Positions 18,514 to 26,459 of a stretch of DNA of 64,000 nucleotides are shown here, in pieces. The position numbers and the translations under genes were made by a program. Each line of letters starts with the position of its first letter. Position 1 is the first letter of the stretch. The notes under the pieces are model-generated. The model was not told the origin of the DNA and did not search any database. It saw only the letters and a list, made by a program, of their open reading frames with translations. This DNA is from Serratia proteamaculans (lineage in GTDB: Bacteria; Pseudomonadota; Gammaproteobacteria; Enterobacterales; Enterobacteriaceae). The DNA lies in the NCBI RefSeq assembly GCF_008830365.1, contig NZ_WBKI01000002.1, forward strand, positions 372,001-436,000. Direction: 5' to 3'.

Positions 18514-18717
18514 ATGGGCATAGTAAAAATTTCAGACGCACTGCATGACGATCTGCGCCTCGCCAGTTTGACGATGACGCGCTCGATCAACGCGCAGGCG
18601 GAATACTGGATCAAAATCGGCATGTTGGCGGAGTTCCATCCGGAACTGACCTACCCGCAACTGGTAAAAAAAATGATGAAAGATAACGCATTGACCTTGA
18701 AGGAGATTATCGGGTGA
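18514..18717 (+). CDS. ParD-like antitoxin-family protein paired with a second methionine aminopeptidase
   Basis: A 67-residue protein starting at ATG 18514, where GGAG lies 6 bases upstream; ATG 18502 is in frame but has no site. The segment VKISDALHDDLRLASLTMTRSINAQAEYW looks like a ribbon-helix-helix DNA-binding domain of the ParD-like antitoxin family. Its stop overlaps the GTG start of the aminopeptidase by 4 bases, so the two are coupled. No ParE-type toxin is present; the partner occupies the toxin position. Whether it regulates the operon is unknown. Confidence 0.75.
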   Translation: MGIVKISDALHDDLRLASLTMTRSINAQAEYWIKIGMLAEFHPELTYPQLVKKMMKDNALTLKEIIG

Positions 18718-19508
18718 AAGAGATTGTGATCAAAACGTCGGAAGAGATTGCCAAAATGCGTCACTCTGGCGCCCTGCTGGCGCAGGTATTTGCTATGCTC
18801 GATAAGGTGATTGTCGAGGGCATCTCCACCATGGAGATCAACGACCGTACCGAGGCCTTTATCGTCAATGAGTTAAAATCGCGCCCGGCCAGCAAAGGGC
18901 AGTACGATTTTCCTTATGTGCTCAATACGTCGATTGACGACGTAATCTGCCACGGCATTCCGTCGGTCAGCAAAATTCTGCGTTCCGGCATGATCGTTAA
19001 CGTCGACATCACGCTGGAAAACGACGGCTACATCGCCGACTCCAGCAAGATGTACTGCATAGGCCAGACCACACCGCTGGCCAAGCGGTTAGTGAATAAC
19101 GTGTATGAATCGCTGTGGCAAGGCATCCGGGTGGTTAAGCCAGGGGCGACGCTGGGCGACATCGGCCATGCGATTCAGCAGCACGCCGAACAGGCCGGCT
19201 ACAGCATCGTGCGTGAATACTGCGGCCACGGTATCGGTCGGGACATGCACGAAGAACCGGCGGTACTGCACTTTGGCCAGCCGGGTACCGGCATGGTGCT
19301 GCAGGAAGGTATGGTGTTTACCATCGAACCCATGATTAACCAGGGTGACCACCGGATTAAGCAGAAGAAAGACGGCTGGACGGTGGTGACTCGCGACAAA
19401 AAGCTGTCGGCACAATGGGAGCACACCGTGGCAGTCACCGCCGACGGCGTGGAAATCCTGACGCTGCGTGAAGAAGAGCGCCAGGCCGGTTACGCAGATC
19501 ATTACTAA
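18714..19508 (+). CDS. Type I methionine aminopeptidase (second copy type)
   Basis: A 264-residue pita-bread metallopeptidase. All five metal ligands are present: Asp98 and Asp109 (in VNVDIT and YIADSS), His172 (CGHGIG), Glu205 (FTIEPM) and Glu236 (SAQWEHT). It would remove N-terminal methionine from nascent proteins. The housekeeping map gene normally sits next to rpsB, so this is probably an accessory paralogue. It is translationally coupled to the ParD-like gene. Confidence 0.9.
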   Translation: MKEIVIKTSEEIAKMRHSGALLAQVFAMLDKVIVEGISTMEINDRTEAFIVNELKSRPASKGQYDFPYVLNTSIDDVICHGIPSVSKILRSGMIVNVDITLENDGYIADSSKMYCIGQTTPLAKRLVNNVYESLWQGIRVVKPGATLGDIGHAIQQHAEQAGYSIVREYCGHGIGRDMHEEPAVLHFGQPGTGMVLQEGMVFTIEPMINQGDHRIKQKKDGWTVVTRDKKLSAQWEHTVAVTADGVEILTLREEERQAGYADHY

Positions 19509-19550
19509 GTTAACAAGCTATTAGGCTGGCAAGTTAATAAACCATTAAAT
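19506..19550. promoter_or_regulatory. Dispersed parA-type repeat motif
   Basis: The sequence after the aminopeptidase stop holds AAGTTAACAAGC and CTGGCAAGTTAATAA. The latter differs by only a few bases from the arm CTTGGCAACTTAATA found before parA 17 kb away. It may be a further binding site or chance AT-rich similarity. Confidence 0.3.
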
Positions 19551-19625
19551 GATTACCCTACCAATTTCAGGTTGCCGCCAACAACGCGCGGCTTGAAAGA
19601 CGACGGGTACCACAGGGAGATCGGC

Positions 19626-21344
19626 ATGACGCAGTCCACCAGCGCGACCCACCAGGCGTTTCTCAATCAGCTCAAAAGTATCGTCGGCAGCCCGCAGTTG
19701 CTGACCGGCGAGCGTAGCACCGAACGTTATCGCAAAGGCTTCCGCTCTGGGGTTGGTCAGGCGCTGGCAGTGGTGTTCCCGACGCGCCTGTTGCAACTGT
19801 GGCAACTGCTGGAGGCCTGCGTCGCTGCCGACAAAATTGTCATCATGCAGGCGGCGAACACCGGTCTGACCGAGGGTTCAACGCCCAGCGGCAATGACTA
19901 CGACCGTGATGTCGTCATTATCAGCACCCTGCGGCTCGATCACGTGCAGGTGCTGGACAACGGCAAACAGGTGGTCGGTTTCCCAGGCAGTACCCTCAAT
20001 CAGTTGGAAAAACTCCTGAAGCCCTATGGGCGCGAGCCACACTCTGTAATTGGTTCCTCCTGCATCGGCGCTTCGGTGATCGGTGGCGTATGCAACAACT
20101 CCGGCGGCTCGCTGGTCAAACGCGGGCCAGCCTATACCGAAATGGCGCTGTACGCCCAATTGGGTGAAGACGGCCAACTGCGGCTGGTGAACCATTTGGG
20201 GATTAAACTTGGCGATACGCCGGAGGAGATCCTCACCCGACTGGAAAAAGGTGACTACCGTCCGGAAGATGTCGAGCACGGCGAGCTGCGCGCTTCCGAC
20301 AACGAATACGCCAGCCGGGTGCGCGACGTCGATGCTGATACTCCATCCCGATTCAATGCCGACAAGCGTCGTCTGTTTGAGGCTTCCGGCTGCGCCGGCA
20401 AGCTGGCGGTATTTGCCGTGCGGCTGGACACCTTCGAGAAAGAAGGTAAAGAGCAGGTGTTTTATATCGGCACCAACAACACCGCTGTCTTAACCGAACT
20501 GCGTCGCCATATGCTTAGCCAATTCGACAACCTGCCGGTGGCCGGCGAGTACATGCACCGGGATATTTTTGATATCGCTGAAGTGTACGGCAAAGACACC
20601 TTTATGATGATCGACAAACTGGGCACCGATCAAATGCCCAGTTTCTTCACCCTGAAAGGCCGCATGGACGCCAGCCTCAACAAGCTGCCGCTGCTGCCGC
20701 ACAACCTGACCGATCGGCTGATGCAGGGGCTTAGCCATCTGGCCCCCAGCCACCTGCCGAAACGGATGAAAGAGTACCGCGAACGCTTTGAACATCACCT
20801 GCTGCTGAAAATGGCCGGTCCGGGCGTTGAAGAAGCGCAGCAGTACCTGAACCAGTACTTTGCCCAGGCCGACGGCGAGTTCTTCGCCTGCACCCCGGAC
20901 GAAGGCAAAAAAGCCTTCCTGCACCGCTTTGCCGCCGCCGGTGCTGCCGTGCGTTACCATGCAGTGCACGCCGACAAGGTTGAAGATATTCTGGCGCTGG
21001 ATATCGCGCTGCGCCGCAATGACACCGACTGGTTCGAAACCCTGCCGCAGGAAATCGATAGCCAGCTGGTGCACAAGCTGTATTACGGCCACTTTATGTG
21101 CCATGTGTTCCATCAGGATTATGTGGTGAAAAAAGGCGTCGACAGCCATGCGCTGAAAGAGAAAATGCTGGCGATCCTCGACCAGCGCGGCGCGGAGTAC
21201 CCGGCGGAACATAACGTCGGCCACCTGTACCCGGCCAAGCCCGATCTGCAGGCGTTCTACCGCTCTGCCGACCCAACCAACAGCTTTAACCCGGGCCTGG
21301 GCAAAACCAGCAAACGCAAACACTGGGCCGATAAAAAACAATAA
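19626..21344 (+). CDS. dld: Quinone-dependent D-lactate dehydrogenase
   Basis: A 572-residue flavoprotein (E. coli Dld has 571). Start ATG 19626 is preceded by AGGGAGA; an in-frame codon at 19572 would add a non-homologous tail. The FAD-binding PCMH domain occupies roughly the first 270 residues (AANTGLTEGSTPSG, GSSCIGASVIGGVCNNSGGS seen in part), followed by the membrane-binding basic region and the cap domain. It oxidises D-lactate to pyruvate at the inner membrane and passes electrons to quinone. Confidence 0.96.
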   Translation: MTQSTSATHQAFLNQLKSIVGSPQLLTGERSTERYRKGFRSGVGQALAVVFPTRLLQLWQLLEACVAADKIVIMQAANTGLTEGSTPSGNDYDRDVVIISTLRLDHVQVLDNGKQVVGFPGSTLNQLEKLLKPYGREPHSVIGSSCIGASVIGGVCNNSGGSLVKRGPAYTEMALYAQLGEDGQLRLVNHLGIKLGDTPEEILTRLEKGDYRPEDVEHGELRASDNEYASRVRDVDADTPSRFNADKRRLFEASGCAGKLAVFAVRLDTFEKEGKEQVFYIGTNNTAVLTELRRHMLSQFDNLPVAGEYMHRDIFDIAEVYGKDTFMMIDKLGTDQMPSFFTLKGRMDASLNKLPLLPHNLTDRLMQGLSHLAPSHLPKRMKEYRERFEHHLLLKMAGPGVEEAQQYLNQYFAQADGEFFACTPDEGKKAFLHRFAAAGAAVRYHAVHADKVEDILALDIALRRNDTDWFETLPQEIDSQLVHKLYYGHFMCHVFHQDYVVKKGVDSHALKEKMLAILDQRGAEYPAEHNVGHLYPAKPDLQAFYRSADPTNSFNPGLGKTSKRKHWADKKQ

Positions 21345-21478
21345 GTTGACGTCTTCCGGTCAGTGCCGGCTCTCGGGGCCAGGCCACTGGCCGGATACTT
21401 TGTTAGTTTTATGTTGCACCGTCCGCCAGACTTCACTATCTTGAGAGAGTTAATCACTCCCTGCGTTCAGGAATATCA

Positions 21479-21625
21479 ATGACTCAGTTTGCGCACATGA
21501 AAGATCCTGCGAACACGCGCCTTCCGGCCGTCGTTCTGCTGTGCGCATCCTCTGCCCCACCTGCCGTTTTCTCTGTCGTCTCTGCGGTTGCTGCTTACCC
21601 ACCACGCTCTGTGGTTGTGCGCTAA
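21479..21625 (+). CDS. Possible small leader peptide before EamA transporter
   Basis: A 48-residue ORF with AGGA 6 bases before its ATG, lying 100 bases upstream of the transporter gene. Residues 17-47 are rich in Val, Ala and Ser and end SVVVR, a composition seen in attenuation leader peptides. No clear attenuator hairpin is visible. The rest of the 380-base gap between dld and the transporter shows no other feature. Confidence 0.3.
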   Translation: MTQFAHMKDPANTRLPAVVLLCASSAPPAVFSVVSAVAAYPPRSVVVR

Positions 21626-21725
21626 GCCAAACCGAATTCTCACCTCCAGCTTTAATTGATTTACGTTCAGGCGAAGACCGCCGTGCGTACTGGAGTTTGT
21701 TAATTTCACGACAGGTGAAAACCAA

Positions 21726-22577
21726 ATGCGATTTATTTCCCAATGGGCCAACGCCGGCCTGGCAACGCTATTCGTCCTGCTCTGGAGCAGCGGCGCTATT
21801 TTCTCTCGCTGGGGACTGGAGCATGCCTCCGCCTTTGCCTTTTTGTTCTTCCGTTGCGCTATCGCGCTGGCACTGCTATTGGCGATCGGCCTGTGGCAAC
21901 GGCAATGCCTGCCCGTGCCCGGCACCCGACGCCGCGTGGCGCTGATCGGGTTGCTGATGATCGGCAGTTACCAGATATGTTATCTGTTGGCGCTGGAACA
22001 AGGCATTACTCCCGGCGTATTGGCGACGCTGCTTGGCGTTCAGCCGATCCTCACTCAGTTCATTACCGAACGCCGCTGTTCCGGGCTGCGCGGCCTTGGG
22101 CTGCTGCTGGCGATGGCCGGGTTAACGCTGGTGGTGTATCAAAGCCTGATGGTTGCGCACTTTTCGCTGCTCGGCATGCTGTGTGCCTTTGTCGCGCTAG
22201 GCTGCATGACCGCCGGTACGCTGCTGCAAAAAGGCCTGGCCCAAGCACCGCTGGCCGTGTTGCCGTTGCAGTACGCCGTCGGGTTGCTGATGTGTACGCT
22301 GGTGTTACCCTTTGAACCGCTGCGGGTCGATTGGAGTGTGGCATTTATCGTACCGCTGCTGTGGATGGCGGTGGTGATCTCGGTGTTGGCGACCTTTTTG
22401 CTGTACCGATTGATCCAACGCGGCAATCTGGTGCAGGTCACCAGCCTGTTTTACCTGATCCCGGCGGTAACCGCCCTGCTCGATTACCTGCTGCTCGGCC
22501 ACGCGCTGGCTGTCGTTAGCATACTGGGAATGGCGGCGATTCTGCTTGGCGTGATGCTGGTATTTCGCCAATCCTGA
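21726..22577 (+). CDS. EamA/DMT-family exporter
   Basis: A 283-residue protein with ten hydrophobic helices arranged as two five-helix EamA repeats, the first starting FVLLWSSGAIFSRWG and the second around VALGCMTAGTLLQKGLAQ. Family members export amino acids or other metabolites. The substrate is unknown. An AGGTGA site lies before the ATG, and a strong terminator follows. Confidence 0.88.
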   Translation: MRFISQWANAGLATLFVLLWSSGAIFSRWGLEHASAFAFLFFRCAIALALLLAIGLWQRQCLPVPGTRRRVALIGLLMIGSYQICYLLALEQGITPGVLATLLGVQPILTQFITERRCSGLRGLGLLLAMAGLTLVVYQSLMVAHFSLLGMLCAFVALGCMTAGTLLQKGLAQAPLAVLPLQYAVGLLMCTLVLPFEPLRVDWSVAFIVPLLWMAVVISVLATFLLYRLIQRGNLVQVTSLFYLIPAVTALLDYLLLGHALAVVSILGMAAILLGVMLVFRQS

Positions 22578-22585
22578 ATAGCAAA

Positions 22586-22616
22586 AGCCCCTCACGCCAG
22601 ACCGGCGTGAGGGGCT
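22586..22616. terminator. Bidirectional terminator
   Basis: A perfect 13-bp stem AGCCCCTCACGCC / GGCGTGAGGGGCT with a 5-base loop, between the convergent transporter and yohC genes. Confidence 0.85.
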
Positions 22617-22631
22617 AAATCAAAACAGATT

Positions 22632-23222
22632 TCAGAACAACCAGGAACCATACCCCCACAGCAGTACCGTGACCCCAAGCAGCAGCTCAAGCAACAGGAT
22701 ACCGATGGCAAAGGTGGAGCTGGAGAAGATAAACCCTTCCTTACTGTCGATATTCAGGAAGTGCGGGATGCCCAGATTCAGCAGATAGCCCGAATAGCAC
22801 AGGCCAATCACGCCAACAAACAGACACAGCCACACGACGGGATAAAGCGCCACGATACCGCTGAGGAACATCGGGGTTGCGATATAACCGGCAAACACCA
22901 TGCAGCGATGCAGGCTAGGGCGCACTTCATAACGCCGTGCCATCCAGTGGATCACTTTCCCCATAATGGCTACTCCCGCCAGCATCAACAGGTAAAAAGC
23001 GACCGCGGTATAGGATGCGGTGAACATATCGAGCCGGATAGCCTGTCCTTCGCCGGAGAGCCAGCCCAGTTGGGTGGTGCCGATAAAGGCACAGACTACC
23101 GGGATCAACGCCAGCAACAGCACATGGTGGGTGTAAAGGTGCGAGACGCTTTCGTTCTCGCTTTTAATGTGTTCGAACTCGGTGCTTGGATGCGCCAGAA
23201 GTCCCCAAACATGACTAACCAT
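22632..23222 (-). CDS. yohC: YohC, Yip1-family inner membrane protein
   Basis: A 196-residue membrane protein matching E. coli YohC across its length: a conserved N-terminal SHVWGL, the YTHHVLLLALIPVVCAFIGT first helix, and SSSTFAIGILLLELLLG near the end. Five or six hydrophobic helices are visible. No function is established. In E. coli it adjoins pbpG, here about 9 kb away. Confidence 0.92.
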   Translation of the reverse strand: MVSHVWGLLAHPSTEFEHIKSENESVSHLYTHHVLLLALIPVVCAFIGTTQLGWLSGEGQAIRLDMFTASYTAVAFYLLMLAGVAIMGKVIHWMARRYEVRPSLHRCMVFAGYIATPMFLSGIVALYPVVWLCLFVGVIGLCYSGYLLNLGIPHFLNIDSKEGFIFSSSTFAIGILLLELLLGVTVLLWGYGSWLF

Positions 23223-23426
23223 GAGACACCTCCTTCATCGCCGTAGGTCGCGATCGGCGAACGAATTTACCCCTCTGACGGATTGCTAACCGTACGAGGA
23301 TTGCGGCCACGGGGCTCTCTCCCCTGTACTAATTATAGTCTTTCGCTGAAAAAGCGTTCGGAAAGCACAGACGTGGCGACAGTTTGTTTTATAATTCCCC
23401 CCTTCGTCATTGCCGTGAGGAATGTC

Positions 23427-23897
23427 ATGTCATCCGCCATTCGTGTTCTTCAGGCCGGTATTGTCGATGTCGACGCCGGTCAAAACGTCACCGTCGTTCA
23501 GCCCTGTAATCTGTATGGCTGTAGACTTGGCGATGGGGTATTTGTCGGCCCCTTTGTCGAGATCCAGAAAAACGTCAGCATTGGCGCCCGCAGTAAAATC
23601 CAGTCGCACAGTTTCATCTGTGAATATGTCACTATTGGCGCGGATTGCTTTATCGGCCACAACGTCACCTTCGCCAACGATCTGTTTAAAGATGGCACCC
23701 CCAATGCCGACTCAACGAGTTGGGGTCGTACGCAGATTGGCGATCACGTTTCCATCGGCTCCGGTGCCAGGGTACTGGCGGTGGAGATCTGCAGTGGTGC
23801 GGTGATCGGTGCGGGTGCGGTGGTCACCAAAAACATCACCCGTAAAGGGATCTATGCCGGGAACCCGGCGCGTTTGCTGAGGGAGCTTGCCCCATGA
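23427..23897 (+). CDS. Hexapeptide-repeat acyltransferase (WbbJ-like)
   Basis: A 156-residue left-handed beta-helix protein, started at ATG 23427 with GTGAGGA upstream. Successive hexapeptide turns are visible (YGCRLGDGVFVGPFVEI, VSIGARSKIQSHSFI, VTIGADCFIGHNVTF, then IGAGAVVTKNI), ending with the GNPARLLREL tail of sugar O/N-acetyltransferases. It probably acetylates an activated or lipid-linked sugar with acetyl-CoA. It overlaps the next gene by 4 bases (ATGA). Confidence 0.88.
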   Translation: MSSAIRVLQAGIVDVDAGQNVTVVQPCNLYGCRLGDGVFVGPFVEIQKNVSIGARSKIQSHSFICEYVTIGADCFIGHNVTFANDLFKDGTPNADSTSWGRTQIGDHVSIGSGARVLAVEICSGAVIGAGAVVTKNITRKGIYAGNPARLLRELAP

Positions 23898-24436
23898 GCC
23901 AGGCGATCCAAATTGCCCCGGTCACCCGTTTACCCGACGGCTACCTGACCGGCTGTGACTTTAGCTTTCATATTGCCCACTACGCCCAGCCGGTGTTCGA
24001 CGCGCCGATCGACAACTGGCCGCTGCTGCCGGTCACCCCTTTTCGCAAGAACTACCCGCTGGCCCCGTTCGTCAATGACGAAAGCGAAACCTTTCTGGCC
24101 CGCCATCGCGGCGAGCCGGTTGGCCACATCACGCTGAGCAATAACTGGAACGGTTACGCGCTGATTGAGGAAATTGTGGTCAGCGCTCACGTACGCCGTT
24201 TGGGTGTCGCCACCGCACTGCTGGAAACTGCGCGGCAATGGGCGCAACGCCAGGAAACCGCCGGGTTGATGCTGGAAACGCAGAATACCAATCTGCCCGC
24301 CTGCCGCTGCTACCAAAGCTTTGGGTTTATCCTCGGCGGCATCGACCACCTGCTGTATCGCGCCCAGCCGGACATCGCCGATCACGAGATCGCCCTGTTC
24401 TGGTACCTGCCGTTTAACAGTGAAATCGGTTATTAA
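23894..24436 (+). CDS. GNAT acetyltransferase resembling streptothricin acetyltransferase
   Basis: A 180-residue GNAT protein coupled by a 4-bp overlap to the hexapeptide transferase. The core IVVSAHVRRLGVATALLETA is the acetyl-CoA loop. The C-terminal block LETQNTNLPACRCYQSFGF then ILGGIDHLLYRA resembles the SatA/Sat streptothricin N-acetyltransferases as remembered. Resistance is not shown; it may instead modify a sugar or amine together with its partner. Confidence 0.75.
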   Translation: MSQAIQIAPVTRLPDGYLTGCDFSFHIAHYAQPVFDAPIDNWPLLPVTPFRKNYPLAPFVNDESETFLARHRGEPVGHITLSNNWNGYALIEEIVVSAHVRRLGVATALLETARQWAQRQETAGLMLETQNTNLPACRCYQSFGFILGGIDHLLYRAQPDIADHEIALFWYLPFNSEIGY

Positions 24437-24540
24437 GCGTTAGCCAAACGTTGAGGCTATGTTTAACTATTAACCACCCTGGCCATGGTGAGAACTGTTA
24501 TCATTTGTATGATAACGTGCCGAAACCATTGGAGGGTAAA

Positions 24541-25377
24541 ATGTACAAGGTTGTTTCATTGATATTGGCTATTGCGCTTAGCGGCTGTACCGATAAAATT
24601 CAGGTTGGGCAAACGCCTGAACCCATCACTACCCCACCAGCAGATCTCAAGGCCAGCATGGAAAACCGCACGTTAAACAAACTCAATCAGCTTCTCGCCC
24701 TGCGCGCCGCCGCGCCGACAGAGCAGCAGCAGGATAGCGGTCGCATGATCGATCTGCTGTCCCGGCCCTTTCTCGGTACGCCCTACGTTGCCAATATGCT
24801 GGTTGGCTCGCAAGATACGCCGGAAAAACTGGTGATCGATTTCCGCGGCCTGGACTGTTTTACCTATATTGATTATGTTGATGCCCTGCGTCAGGCAGAG
24901 AACCAGACAGACTTTGTCCAGCGGCTGATTAGCATCCGCTACGTCAAGGGCGATATCAACTTCCAGCATCGCAAACATTTCTTCAGCGATTGGTCGCATC
25001 AGGCAAAAACCAACGCAACGGACATCACCGCCACGCTTAGCCCACACACCGCAACGTTGGTGAAAAACCTGAACCAAAAAGCGGATGGCAGCAGCTATCT
25101 GCCGGGTCTGAAAAACGTTCAGCGCAGCATTACCTATCTGCCCAGCGATTTTATCGACGACAAGGTACTGGCCCAGTTGCACACCGGCGATTACATCGGC
25201 ATTTACACCCATCTGCCAGGGCTGGACGTCACCCATACCGGCATCTATATCATGACCGAAAACGGCCCGGTGCTGCGTAACGCCTCTTCGCGCAAAGAAA
25301 ATATGCAGGTGGTGGACTCGCCCTTTATGGATTACGTGCTGGCCACGCCGGGCATCGTGGTACTGCGCGCAAAATAA
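24541..25377 (+). CDS. DUF1460 lipoprotein, NlpC/P60-like amidase fold
   Basis: A 278-residue lipoprotein starting at ATG 24541 (GGAGGGTAAA directly upstream). The signal ends in a lipobox LSGC at residue 16. The body matches the DUF1460 (N-acetylmuramoyl-L-alanine amidase-like) family: LDCFTYIDYVDALR carries the likely nucleophile cysteine and VTHTGIYI the histidine. A role in trimming peptidoglycan fragments is likely but unproven. It is monocistronic. Confidence 0.82.
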   Translation: MYKVVSLILAIALSGCTDKIQVGQTPEPITTPPADLKASMENRTLNKLNQLLALRAAAPTEQQQDSGRMIDLLSRPFLGTPYVANMLVGSQDTPEKLVIDFRGLDCFTYIDYVDALRQAENQTDFVQRLISIRYVKGDINFQHRKHFFSDWSHQAKTNATDITATLSPHTATLVKNLNQKADGSSYLPGLKNVQRSITYLPSDFIDDKVLAQLHTGDYIGIYTHLPGLDVTHTGIYIMTENGPVLRNASSRKENMQVVDSPFMDYVLATPGIVVLRAK

Positions 25378-25510
25378 AAGTGCGCGATAAAACTTCCTGT
25401 TATTAGCTAGAAGCCTTTGTGCTGAGCAAGCATTTGACTTCCCCACGGGTTCAGGCTTAGCTAACAGCACAAAACCAACTGATTTAATTGTTTTTTTCAG
25501 GGAGAAGTCG

Positions 25511-26323
25511 ATGACTCAAAGCTGGCGTTTCACCCCTCTGCTGGCGGCTTTCGCCGCCGTACTGGCGCTGCAAGGCTGTGAACAAAAAACCGATCAGAAT
25601 CATATCAAGGTCGGGGTAATCAACGGCGCAGAGCAGGACGTGGCAGAGGTTGCCAAACAGGTAGCGAAACAGAAGTACGGGCTGGAGGTTGAACTGGTTG
25701 GTTTCAGTGGTTCGCTGCTGCCCAACGACGCCACCGACAAAGGCGAGCTGGATGCCAACGTCTTCCAGCATCGGCCGTTCCTCGAACAGCAGAATAAAGA
25801 TCACGGCTACAAGCTGGTCGCGGTAGGCAATACCTTCGTGTTCCCGATGGCCGGCTATTCGAAAAAAATCAAATCGCTGAAAGAGCTGCAGGACGGCGCG
25901 GTGATTGCCATCCCGCTGGATCCCACCAACCTCGGCCGTGCGCTGCTGCTGCTGGAAAAAACCGGTCTGATTACGCTAAAGCCGGGTAAAGGATTGCTGC
26001 CGACTTCGCTGGATATTAGCGCCAACCCGCATAACTATAAGATTATGGAACTGGAGGGAGCGCAGTTGCCGCAGGTGCTGGACGATCCCAAAGTCACCGT
26101 AGCCGTCATCAGCACTACCTACATCAACCAGACCGGCCTGACGCCAACCAAAGACGGCATCTTTATCGAAGACAAGAACTCGCCGTACACCAATATCATC
26201 GTGACGCGTGAGGACAACAAGGATGCGCCGAACGTACAAAACTTCATCAAGGCCTACGAGTCAGATGAAGTGGCCAAAGCCGCAGAGAAAATCTTTAACG
26301 GCGGTGCCGTAAAAGGCTGGTAA
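25511..26323 (+). CDS. nlpA: NlpA/MetQ-family lipoprotein
   Basis: A 270-residue inner-membrane lipoprotein with lipobox LQGC at about residue 22. It is highly similar to E. coli NlpA along its whole length (KVGVINGAEQDVAEVAKQVA, FSGSLLPNDATDKGELDANV, TTYINQTGLTPTKDGIFIED). It is a methionine-binding-type receptor. No metN or metI gene is nearby, as with NlpA in E. coli, so it is an orphan or auxiliary receptor. Confidence 0.9.
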   Translation: MTQSWRFTPLLAAFAAVLALQGCEQKTDQNHIKVGVINGAEQDVAEVAKQVAKQKYGLEVELVGFSGSLLPNDATDKGELDANVFQHRPFLEQQNKDHGYKLVAVGNTFVFPMAGYSKKIKSLKELQDGAVIAIPLDPTNLGRALLLLEKTGLITLKPGKGLLPTSLDISANPHNYKIMELEGAQLPQVLDDPKVTVAVISTTYINQTGLTPTKDGIFIEDKNSPYTNIIVTREDNKDAPNVQNFIKAYESDEVAKAAEKIFNGGAVKGW

Positions 26324-26344
26324 TCAACCCATTAATTTCAATTG

Positions 26345-26366
26345 CGGGTTCTATTAATAGAGCCCG
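26345..26366 (+). terminator. Hairpin after nlpA
   Basis: CGGGTTCTAT pairs with ATAGAGCCCG (one G-T pair) across 2 bases. No T run follows, so termination is uncertain. Confidence 0.4.
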
Positions 26367-26399
26367 TAACTTCCCCCGAAAATATCCTCATCTCGCCTA

Positions 26400-26430
26400 T
26401 TGACCCTCACGCCACGTCAGGCTTTAGTAT
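26400..26430 (+). promoter_or_regulatory. MerR-type promoter with 19-bp spacer
   Basis: TTGACC and TAGTAT are separated by 19 bases, the long spacer characteristic of MerR-activated promoters. A dyad CCTCACG-CCA-CGTCAGG (6 of 7 matching) lies in the spacer. It is directly upstream of the MerR gene, implying autoregulation. Confidence 0.6.
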
Positions 26431-26459
26431 TCCTGCACGTACAAGGGAGGAGCACACTC

